Assembly: GCA_006176705.1 (NCBI GenBank) | Contig: QRFJ01000380.1 | Location: 166,501 to 230,500, forward strand | Source: Cocos nucifera | Taxonomy: Eukaryota > Streptophyta > Magnoliopsida > Arecales > Arecaceae | Direction: 5' to 3' | DNA: 64,000 nt | Program-made: the position numbers and the translations under genes | The notes under the pieces: model-generated | The model's input: the letters and a program-made list of their open reading frames with translations, nothing else | Database searches by the model: none | Told to the model about the DNA's origin: nothing | Part shown: positions 21,429 to 31,853 of the stretch, piece by piece | Numbering within the stretch: position 1 is the first letter of the stretch | How the letters are laid out: each line of letters starts with the position of its first letter

Positions 21429-23281
21429 AAGGTTCTAAAGTGTTTAGATCTAATTTTAATTTTATTTTAATTAGAAAATAAGTGATCTTAGATGTCACAT
21501 GAGATGTGATCATATCTGAAATTAGAAAAAATTAAAATTAAATAATTTGGATCTAAGATTAGAAAATTTGCATGACTAGTTCTAAAATAGAATAGTTCTA
21601 TAGAAGAGTCTTGCATGTTTATAATTTAATTTGACTAAATTATATTTTAGATCTATTTATTTATTATTTTTTGATATTATAATTATTATAATAATATCTA
21701 AAAAATGGTAAATAAAAATTATTTAATTTTAAACATCATATGAGATATGATTGATGCACGTCTAGACTAGTTGTAGAATAGTTCTACATAGTTATCTAGA
21801 TTAGAGTTTATTTTGATAAGATCAATTTAAATCTAAATTTTTAGATTATTATGAGATAATTTAGATCTAAAAACATACATGATTCGATACATGAGATGTA
21901 TGCAAAATATGCCATGATTAGATCTAATTTGTATATGAGATATATGATATAGATCTAAAACTGTTTTGTAGTATTGCATGTTCCTGATTAAGGAGTTCCT
22001 CTTAGCCATCCGGTCATAAGAATAAAGAAGGATTTAAAGGCCCTCTCCTTCCATCCGATGGGACGTTCTTATGATGTGTAGGGGTGCTGCACGTTCGTCC
22101 TTAATAAAAAACCCAGAACTTACTTTCTGCAAAACCCTAGATCCTAAAATCCTAGGATTTATTGTGCATATTTTATTTATGAATCCTACTTAATTAAAAA
22201 TTAAGATTATGAAATATTAATTAGATCTAAAATTGAGAATTTCAAATCTAAGACATATTCATAATACTAGGTTCGGGCTTGGGTAGCTCAATTAGGTCTA
22301 AGCGATTGATCAAACCAAATCAAGAGTTGGTTAGATGGGATCAACAATGCTTAAATTGGCCAGCTTAATAGGATTAAGTCTGGGTCAAGATCGAGTCACG
22401 ATCAAGCAAGACCTAATTAGGCTCAGAGATTAGAGTCTGGATTGTAGGCTAACCCAATTGGTTCTGACTCAATAATTTGGTGTCTAAGGTAAGTTTGGCA
22501 CATACGACCGATTGATTTTTAATTGAGAGCTACTTGATCTAAATGCGTTCTTGTATGAGTTAATGGCATATCCCTTCCACCGGTCTCACTTATCTGCCAT
22601 ATCTATGGACTCAGTTCTGATTTGAGATGATCAATAATTCGAGTTAACCCATGCCACTAGGTTAGTCATAATTGTTATGACTATGATAAGTCTAGTTTAA
22701 TGAGACCTGAATCAATTCTCCCTAAGAAAAGATTAAGTCTGAGGTCTTCCACCATTGTAGATGTGCGGGCCCTTCCCATGGTTGACTGTTCTCGACTAGA
22801 TACAGTGGCTTAGTTGCATCAGAAAGATGCAACTATGTCTATTAGGCATTGGATGCTATGGGCTAGAGGATGAGTTGGGCTCAATATTTTGGATGCGGTT
22901 AGAGACTCAATTAGGAATCTAGTCTGTGCAAATAGTGGGTCTGACTTAACTAAGGAGTGGATCAATATTTTGGATACGGTGAGATTCATGAATTAGAGAC
23001 CAAGTTTGGGTGCACCATGATTAGAGAATCATTGAATAAGAGTTATTCACTCATTGGCTAATCCATCACCAATAACTGTTAGGTGAGATGATGAGTCAGT
23101 TGGTGAGACCGCACCACCCACTAGGAATCATTAATCGTGGAGATTTTTGCATCTCTATAGAGGGAGTGTAGGGATCCAAGAAAATAGTGAAAACTAATTT
23201 ATTTAAAAATAAAATTTCTAAATAAATTGATCAAGTCATAATTATAGTATCTAACTTGAATCTTTGACTCTCTATAGGAAA
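21429..23281 (+). other. Outer copia-1 untranslated leader
   Basis: About 1.85 kb without coding sequence between primer site and gag, unusually long for copia. It contains the conserved nested hairpin at 21984-22105 and is otherwise AT-rich. Confidence 0.8.
21984..22105 (+). other. Conserved leader hairpin (outer copia-1)
   Basis: CTGATTAAGG (21984-21993) faces CCTTAAT (22099-22105), and GTCATAAGAA (22013-22022) faces GTTCTTATGAT further in. The outer stem is weakened here by changes at its base compared with the inner element. Confidence 0.6.
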
Positions 23282-26200
23282 ATATCTGCATCCAATCCAT
23301 TAGCACGTATCTTGGACACACATAGACTGATCGGACCCAATTATAAAGATTGGCTCAGAAACTACAAAATTATTTTGGATTCCGAAAAGTTAACACATGT
23401 ATTGGACCAGGATCCTCCCACCTTACTAGCCCGTCCATCCACTGAATAGAGAGCATCTCTGGAAAAATGGATAGACGAAGATAATAAGGCTAGATATTAC
23501 ATGTTGGGCTCGATGTCTGATGAGCTTCAGCCCCAACATGAAGATATCAGGACTGCTCGTCAAATGTTGGCTCTCCTGCAGGAGATATTTGGTGAACAGA
23601 GTCGCGCAGCCAAGTATCAAGTCATGAAATGACTTTTTAAGGCTAAGATGCGTGATGGGCAGTCAGTCCAAGATCACTGTCTGATGATGATCAAGAACTT
23701 GGAAGAGCTTGAGAAGCTTGGTGTGAAGTTAAACTTGGATCTGCAGAACGATATTATTCTGCAATCCTTGACTGATGCATATGGGCAATTCATCATGAAT
23801 TACCAAATGCATAAACTTCAAAATTTTTTGGCCGAATTAATGAATATGCTGGTCACCACTGAGCTTTCTATGAAAGGTTCTAAAGGCTCAGTTCTTGCTA
23901 TGGAACAGACTTCTTCCAAAAGAAAGTCTTCTAGAAAGAAAAAAAAGTCTGCAAAAAAGCAAAAGGTGGAAGGAGGAAAGAAGAGGAAGGCAGAGCTGAC
24001 GATGAAAGCCGCTGTCAAAGGAAAGTGTTTCCATTACAACAGCGACGGCCATTGAAAGCGAAACTGCCCTACTTACCTGGCCATCCTGAAGAACAAGAAG
24101 GAATTCCTTCTGGAGGTATGCTCGTTATTGAGTCTAATCTTATGATTTTTTCTGCATCAAGTTGGGTGCTTGACTCTAGTTCTAGTGCTCATCTGTGCAC
24201 TTCCATATAGGGTCTTGAGGATAGCCGGAGGCTGAGGGATGGAGACATGATCCTACAGATCGGTAATGGAGCAAGAGTTGCTACAGTGGCGGTGGGAATA
24301 TACCCTCTTTGATTACCATCTGGTTTAGACTTAGTTTTGAAAGTCTGTTATTATGTGCCTTCAGCTAGCTGGAATTTGATTTCTGTTTCATGCTTAGCAC
24401 TAGAAGGCTATGTGATTACCTTCTTTAAGGACCATTGTAACATTCTTTTTGAAAGAAATAAAATTGCAAATGGTTTCCTTATTAAAGGTCTTTATTAGCT
24501 ACATATTGATGTATCTGTTCTAACTATCGAGCAAAACGTGAGTACCAAACGACCTAGGGATAGTCCAAATGACAGATATCTATGGCACCTGAGATTAGGT
24601 CATATAGCAGAAGATAGGATCAACAAATTGGAGAAAAATGGGCTATTGAGTTCGTTGACTTTTGAGTCATATCCAACTTGTGAATCTTGTCTTCAAGGCA
24701 AAATGACTAAACTCCCTTTTGTTGGACATGGGGAAAGGGCCACAGATCTCCTTGCCCTAGTACATACTGATGTGTGCGGCCCATTTGATGTGCCAGCTAG
24801 AGGCAATTTTGTCTACTTCATTACCTTTACCGATGATCTGTCTAGGTATGGGTATGTGTATCTTATGAGACATAAGTCTGAAGCTTTTGAAAGGTTCAAA
24901 GAATTCAGACATGAAGTAGAAAAACAAAATGAAAAACCCATTAAGGTTCTTCGATCAGATCAAGGAGGTGAATACCTTAGCCGAGAATTCTTAGACTATC
25001 TCAAGAAAAATGGCATAGTCTCTCAATGGACTCCACCAGGAACACCTCAACTCAATGGGATTTTAGAATGGAGAAATCGAACTCTATTGGATATGGTCCG
25101 ATCCATGGTGAGCTTTACAGACCTCCCTGATTTTCTTTGGGGACATTCATTGTTAACTTCAATTTATCTACTGAATAGGGTTTCCTCTAATACCGTTTCT
25201 ATCACACCGTATGAGATATCGCACAGTAAAAAACCAAGTCTGAGTCATCTTAGTATTTGGGGTTGTTCGGCTCATATCAAAAGACAACAAGCAGACAAGT
25301 TAGAGTTTAGGTCCTTCAGAGCTCAATTCATAGGATATCCTAAAGAGTCATTAGGATACTATTTCTACATTCCAGAAGACCATAATGTGATTGTGAGTTG
25401 ACATGCCATCTTTCTTGAAAAATAGTTTATTCAAGACAGTGACGTTGGAAAGCAATTAGGCTTGATGAGAAAGTCTCACAAGTACAACGAGCTAAGGACC
25501 AAGTGGAACCAAATTAGGTTGAGCCAATAAGAACACTACCTCCTCCACCTCGTAAATCAAAAAGAGTTTCCCATCCCCCGAAAGATACTTAGGTATTATT
25601 TCAGAGGAAGTAGAGGAAATGTTCCTCATAGATAATGGTGCTCATAGTGATGATCCCAAAACCTACAACGAGGCGATATCAGATATCAACTTCGAGAAAT
25701 AACAAAAGACAATGCAGTCAGAAATTGACTCGATGCACTCGAACTAAGTTTGGACCTTGGTAGATCCACCAGAAATATAGTATCTATTGGGTGTAAATAG
25801 ATCTTCAAGAGAAAGATTGGTGCAGATGAAAATATGGAGACATTTAAGGCTAGACTAGTGGCTAAAGGTTATAGTCAACGCGAAGGCATTGACTATCAGG
25901 ATACCTTTTCTCCAGTGGCTATGCTAAAATCCATCTGCACATTGCTTGCCATTGCAGTCTATTTCGATTATGAAATATGGCAAATGGATGTGAAAACGAC
26001 ATTCTTGAATGGATATCTTGAGGAAGATATCTATATAGAATAGCTGCTAGATTTTACATCCAGTGATATTGATCACAAGGTTTGCAAGTTGCAAAGGTCC
26101 ATATATGGACCTAAGAAAGCATCTCGGAGCTGGAACACTCATTTCAATGATGTGATCAAAAGTTTGGTTTCATCAAAAATGAAGAGGAATCGTGTGTCTT

Positions 26201-27221
26201 CAAAAAGATCAATGGGAGCACTGTTGTCTTCCTCGTACTGTACGTGGATGACATCCTCCTTATTGGGAATGATATTCTCATGTTGACAACAGTCAAAATA
26301 TGGTTGTCCAAGGAATTCTCCGTGAAAGACCTAGGTGAAGTATCCTTTATTCTAGGAATTAAGGTCTATAGGGATTGACCGAATAGGATGCTAGGACTTT
26401 CACAGAAGATGTACATAGAGGAATTATTAAAGAGGTTTAGTATGGAAAACTCTAAGAGGGGATTAATACCCTTCAGACATGGTATTCATCTTTCCAAGAA
26501 GATGTGCCCTAGCACACCTGAGGAAATAGAATGCATAAGCAAGATCCCTTATGCTTCTGCAATAGGGAGCCTCATGTATGCCATGCTATATACACAACCT
26601 GATATAGCCCATGCTGTGAGTGTCACAAGCAGATATCAGTCAAATCTAGGTGAAGAACACTGGACTTCTATGAAATGTATCTTTAAGTACTTGAGAAGAA
26701 CTAAGGATATGATGTTGGTCATTGATAACGGAGAACTCCAAGTCCAAGGATACACAGACTCGGATTTTATGTCCGATGTAGATGATCAAAAGTCGACATC
26801 TGGGAGTCTGTTTATGTGCAATGGTGGTGCTATCAGCTGGAAGAGTTCCAAGCAAACCGTAATAGCAGATTCCACCATGGAAGCAGAATATATTGCTGCA
26901 TCAGAGGCTGTGAAGGAAGCATTCTGGTATAACAAGTTTGCTGCAGAAATTAGAGTAATGCTAACAGATGCCATTCCTCTGTACTGCGATAACAATGGCG
27001 CCATAGCCCTTGCTAAGGAGCCGAGGTCTCATAAAAAATCTAAGCACATTAAGCGGTGATACCACCTCATCCGCGATTATCTCGAGAAGTATTACGTCGA
27101 GGTCAAGAGAGTCAATTCCATAGACAATGTGGGAGACCCGCTTACAAAGCCATTGGGTCAGTAGAAGATCGAAGCCCACCTTGAGAAGATGGGACTTAGA
27201 CTTGTAGCCAATTTGCTTTAG
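23282..27221 (+). pseudogene. Outer copia-1 gag-pol, degenerate
   Basis: One long polyprotein gene in the order Gag, zinc knuckle, protease, integrase, reverse transcriptase, RNase H. The start codon is ATA (23282-23284) where the inner copy has ATG. The knuckle has its second Cys changed to Tyr, and TGG is TGA. The protease shows SWVLDSSSSAHLC, with Ser in place of Gly after the catalytic Asp. The integrase (24538-25401) is the longest open block, with HLRLGH, CESCLQGK, VHTDVCGP, LRSDQGGEY and a Glu at LEWRNR. Reverse transcriptase keeps YVDD at 26241-26252, and RNase H is open at 26388-27059. Stops are mostly TAG or TGA at former Gln, Arg or Trp codons. The final stop is TAG at 27219. No functional protein is expected. 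Confidence 0.9.
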
Positions 27222-27235
27222 GATAAGTGGGAGAT

Positions 27236-27705
27236 TGTTAGATATATGTGCGCTAAAAGCCAGAATTGGCTGACACTTGTAATACACTTCAAGGGGCAAA
27301 ATTATAATTTTTACTAAAATCAATAAAATGGCTTATTTTCTATCACATATGTTTATTTAGTGTCTGTGATATATCCTTTGAGTTAATGGTAATGATAATT
27401 CATATTTTCAAGAGTTGAAAATTTAAGACATGAATAATCATTATTAACTTATAAAATTCTCTCGACCATAGGATCATCACGAGGATGGTGATTGATCTGA
27501 AAGGTTGATGTACAATCGCTTCTCTTTAGTTGATGAGTCTTTAGTCTACGGTGTGGAGATATCGAAGCAAGAGTATAGGTACTCGTTAGAGAACGAGGGC
27601 ACTGAGCGTGACCGCCTTGAGTAGTCATTAGGAAGTCTACCTTCTCATCAATGATTGACTTGATGCTGTAGTGGTGTGTCTGGTTCTTTGACCTGAGGTG
27701 CATCG
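27236..27705 (+). repeat. Outer copia-1 3' LTR, left part
   Basis: Begins TGTTAGATATATGTGCGC after the purine tract AAGTGGGAGAT and runs 470 bases, until the inner element starts at 27706. It resumes at 38087. Confidence 0.9.
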
Positions 27706-29979
27706 TGTTAGATATATGTGCCCTAGAAGCCAGAATTGGCTGACACTTGTAATACACTTCTAAGGGCAAAATTGTAATTTTGACTATAATTAATGAAATG
27801 GGTTATTTTCTATCACACATGTGTATTTAGTGTCTGTGATACATCCTTTGAGTTAATGGTAATGATAATTCATATTTTCAAGAGTTGAAAATTTAAGACA
27901 TGAATAATCATTATTAACTCATAAACAGCTCTCGACCATAGGATCATCACGAGGATGGTGATTGATCCGGAAGGTTGGTGTACGATCGCTTCTCTTTAGT
28001 AGATGAGTCTTGAGTCTACGGTGTGGAGACACCGGAGCGAGAGTACAGGTACTCGTTAGAGAACGAGGGCACTGAGCGTGACCACCTCGAGTAGTCATTA
28101 GGAAGTCTACCTTCTCGTCAATGACTGACTCGATGCTGCAGTAGTGTGTCTGGTTCTTTGACCTGAGATGCATCGGCAGTTCACCTTGAGGGTGTTATAG
28201 TTTGACTACACCATTACTCGGTCTCCTAGCCATATGGAACCCTGAGGTGTATGTTGGCTGTGACATGTTCATTGTAGGAACTGGATTGCATCAAGATGGG
28301 ATCTATCTACCTCGGTGGTAGAGGAGTAGCCCTATGATGATCATGAGAATCAAGTCCTGAAGCCCATGGCCATGGCAGAGTGAAATAATAGAAAGAGTTT
28401 CTATTTAGATTTTCACATTGGACTCGAATCGAATGATTACATCATATGACAGAGACTAGGGTTTGACGAGTTCACCTTAACCCTAATCTGATCGGGGCTC
28501 AAGATAGAAGAACTTAATCACACAGGTAGCTGCACCAAGAGGTTCGCATTCAGCTCTGATGGGTTGCCACCATATACTGCTAGGTGTCACTGGTGGATTT
28601 TGGGAGCAATTAGAATGATTTAGATGATCGATCATTCTAGCTGTTCGAATCAGAAGAGTTCTGATCCATCGAAAGGAGTTTCGATGATGTCTATGATAGA
28701 GATCATGACATATCCCATTACCATACAGAACTGAACCTAACTGGGTCACACAAACAAGGGTTTGAATCTGGTGATCATCAATTGAACTGATCTAGTTCAA
28801 TTGATCTGAATGAGATTCAATTAGGTTCAAGGAAATCGTGCTAGCACTCGATTGAACCTAACGTTCTTCTTTTTTACTATCATAAATAAGTTGTCCTGAC
28901 TGAGCCAAAGGAGTTTGTGCTCAATCAGAGGCCTTCATATGGTCTGACTGGAGGTTGTCCAAGTCAGAATAGGTTGTCTTATTTGTAAGACATTACCTGC
29001 CATTTTTGGTCACCTGCCATTTCTTGTTCTTTGACTTTGGTCAAAAGTCTACCTTTGACTGGTCAAACGTTGACCATTCACCCTTTGACTTTTGACCACA
29101 TGTCATGCACCTATTGGAGAGCTGGTGGGGGCTTGTCCCCCTGCCAGAACCTGGCAAGGAGAAGGGCGCACGCCAAGGGTGGCGTGAGCCCAAGTAGGAG
29201 GCGCCTAGGAGTCCTTGTTGGACAAGGACTCCACCTCCCTTTTGGATTCCAATCAGAGTTCTACTAAGAATTCCAGTTTGACTGGTCTTAGGCACCCTCT
29301 AAGGAGGAATCCAGGGGTCTCTATTCCAACCAATCAGATTTAGATCTGATTTCACAAAGGGTTGTGATTGGTTGAGAGGAAGAGGAGTTGGATCACAAGA
29401 GGTCTATAAATAAGACCCTGCGCCCAACCCTAATTCTAATGAGATTTTCCCACGCCCCAAGGCTGCCTCTCCCCTCCTTCTCCATGCCATAGTCTCTTCT
29501 CCCCTTGCTCTCCACGTCCAAAAGTGTTTTGGACTTAGTTTGGTGCGATTCAGATCAAGGAAAGGCGATCAAAAGCAAGAAGGCTGCGCTGCTGCAAAAG
29601 GACGACTGCAGATCTTCAAAAGAGTTTTGAAGATCCTCCAGATCAGATCCAGATCTGATTTTTGGAGGTGTGATAGAGAAGAAGAGGTTCTCCAGATCCA
29701 ACCCGAGTGGATACCGGTAGAGGCCAGGCGCTTGCGTGGCTTAGATCCAGAACCTTCCGCTGCAATCAGGATCATCTACAGGGTAATAGGATTACCCAAA
29801 TCAGGTAAATTGAAATTTGATTTAATTTATCTTATTTTATTTTATTTATTAAAATAATAAGAATCAGATCTGAAACATATCAAGATCTGATTAGAGATCA
29901 AGAGAAAATTTTTGAAATATATCTCTTGATCTAATCAGATCTGGACGAACCTGGACCGGGAAATCAGGATTTCCCTTCA
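27706..29979 (+). repeat. Inner copia-1 5' LTR
   Basis: TGTTAGATATATGTGCCC...GATTTCCCTTCA, 2274 bases, ending at the primer site. TATA box at 29405-29412 and W-box cluster at about 29040-29097. It is nearly identical to 35817-38086. Confidence 0.95.
29405..29412 (+). promoter_or_regulatory. LTR TATA box of inner copia-1
   Basis: TATAAATA followed by AGACCCTGCGCCCAACC. It is positioned to start RNA in the 5' LTR so that R, U5, primer site and leader are transcribed. Confidence 0.65.
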
Positions 29980-29994
29980 ACTGGTATCAGAGCC
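29980..29994 (+). other. Inner copia-1 primer binding site
   Basis: ACTGGTATCAGAGCC, intact, immediately after the LTR end. It is complementary to initiator methionine tRNA. Confidence 0.9.
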
Positions 29995-31853
29995 ATGGTT
30001 CTAGAATTGTTTAGATCTGATTTTAATTTTATTTTAATTAGAAAATAAAGTGATTTCAGATGTCACATGAGATGTGATCAGATCTAGAAATCAGAAAAAT
30101 TAAAATTAAATGATTTGGATCTAAGAACATGAAGATATGCATGACTAGTTCTAGAATAGAATAGTTCTATAGAATAGTTTTGCATTGTCTTTGATTTAAT
30201 CTGATTAAATCATATTTTAGATCTTCTTATTTACTATTTTTTGATATTATAAGTGTTATAATAACATCTGATAAACAGTAAATAAAAATTATTTAATTTT
30301 AAATATCATATGAGATATGATAGATGCATGACTAGACTAGTTGTAGAATAGTTCTACATAATTGTCTAGATTAGAATTTATTTTGATTAGATCAATTTAA
30401 ATCTAATTTTTTAGATTATTATGTGATAATTTAGATCTGAAAACATGCATGAATTGATACATGAGATGTATGCAAAATATGCCTTGATTAGATCTAAATT
30501 TGTATATGAGATATATGATATAGATCTATAACTGTTTTGTAGTATTGAATGTTCCTGATTAAGGCGTTCCTCTTGGCCGTCCGGTCATAAGAACGAAGAA
30601 GGGTTTAAAGGCCCTCTCTTCCCATTCGATGGGGTGTTCTTATGACGTGTAGGGGTGCTGCGTGTTCGTCCTTAATCAGAAACCCAAAACTTACTTTCTG
30701 CAAAACCCTAGATCCTGAAACCCTAGGATTTATTGTGCATATTTTGTTTATGAACCCAACTTAATTAAGAATTAAGTTTATGAAATATTAATTAGGTCTA
30801 AAATTGAGAATTTCAGATCTAAGACATATTCATAATACTGGGTTCGGGCTTGGGTAGCTCAATTAGGTCTAAGCGGTTGATCAAACCGAATCAAGAGTTG
30901 GTTAGATGGGATCAACAATGCTTAAATTGACCAGCCTAATAGGATTAAGTCTGGGTCAAGATCGAGTCACGATCAAGCAAGACCTAATTAGGCTCAGAGG
31001 TTAGAGTCTGGATTGTAGGCTAACCCAATTGGTTCTGACTCAACAATTTGGTGTCTAAGGTAAGTTTGGCACAGACGACCGACTGGTTTTTAATTGGAAG
31101 CTACTCGACCTGAATGCATTCTTGTGCGAGTTAACGGCATATTCCTTCCACCGGTCTCACTTACCTGGCCATATCTGTTGACACAGTTCTGATCTGAGGT
31201 GGTCAATAATCCGAGCTGACCCATGCCACTAGGTTAGTCATAATTGTTATGACTAAGCCAAGTCTAGTTTAATGAGACCTGAATCAATTCTCCCTAAGAA
31301 AAGATTAAGTCCGAGGTCTTCCACCATTGTAGACGTGCGGGCCCTTCCCGGGGTTGATTGTTCTCGGCTGGATACAGTGGCTCAGTTGCACCGGGAAGAT
31401 GCAACCATGTCTATTAGGCATTGGATGCTATGGGCTGGAGGATGAGTTGGGCTCAATATTTCGGATACGGTGAGAGACCCAATTAGGAACCCAGTCTATG
31501 CAAATGGTGGGTCTGACTTAACTAAGGAGTGGATCAATATTCCGGATACGGTGAGATTCATGAATTAGAGACCAAGTTTGGGTGCACCATGATTAGAGAA
31601 TCATTGAACAAGAGTTGTTCACTCATTGGCTAACCCATCACCAATAACTGTTAGGTGAGGTGATGAGTCAGTTGGTGAGACCGCACCACCCACTAGAAAT
31701 CATCAATCGCGGAGATTTTCGCATCTCTACAGAGGGAGTGTAGGGATCCGAGAAAATAGTGGGAGCTAATTTGTTTAAAAATAAAATCCCTAAACAAATT
31801 GGTCAAGTCAAAATTACAGTATCTAACTAGAATCTTTGACTCTCTACAGGAAA
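29995..31853 (+). other. Inner copia-1 untranslated leader
   Basis: About 1.86 kb before the gag ATG with no substantial open frame. It holds the conserved nested hairpin at 30555-30679. A short GT...AG pair near the gag start (CTCTACAG just before AAAATG) is conserved among copies and could mark a splice acceptor, though no splicing evidence exists here. Confidence 0.75.
30555..30679 (+). other. Conserved leader hairpin (inner copia-1)
   Basis: Perfect outer arms CTGATTAAGG (30555-30564) and CCTTAATCAG (30670-30679), and perfect inner arms GTCATAAGAAC (30584-30594) and GTTCTTATGAC (30636-30646). Smaller inverted repeats (AGGG...CCCT, CCCAT-TCG-ATGGG) lie in the loop. This is the best-paired of the four copies. 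Confidence 0.75.

Noticed and set aside
28483..28749. An 88-codon minus-strand frame (starting MTQLGSVLYGNG) repeated at 36595, 38264, 62373 and 63687, and an 84-codon one (starting MHLRSKNQTH) repeated at 27919, 36030, 61809 and 63123.
   Set aside because: Both lie antisense inside copia-1 LTRs. They recur because the LTRs recur, are broken or altered in the older LTRs (around 7000 and 19400), and resemble no known family. There is no sign of selection on the protein.
27236..29979. A tandem pair of LTR starts (27236 and 27706) that at first looks like a duplicated LTR or satellite.
   Set aside because: The second start is the 5' LTR of a complete inner element with its own primer site and 3' LTR, and the interrupted LTR resumes at 38087. 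It is nested insertion, not tandem duplication. The ladder at 61100-64000 is different because no internal sequence follows.
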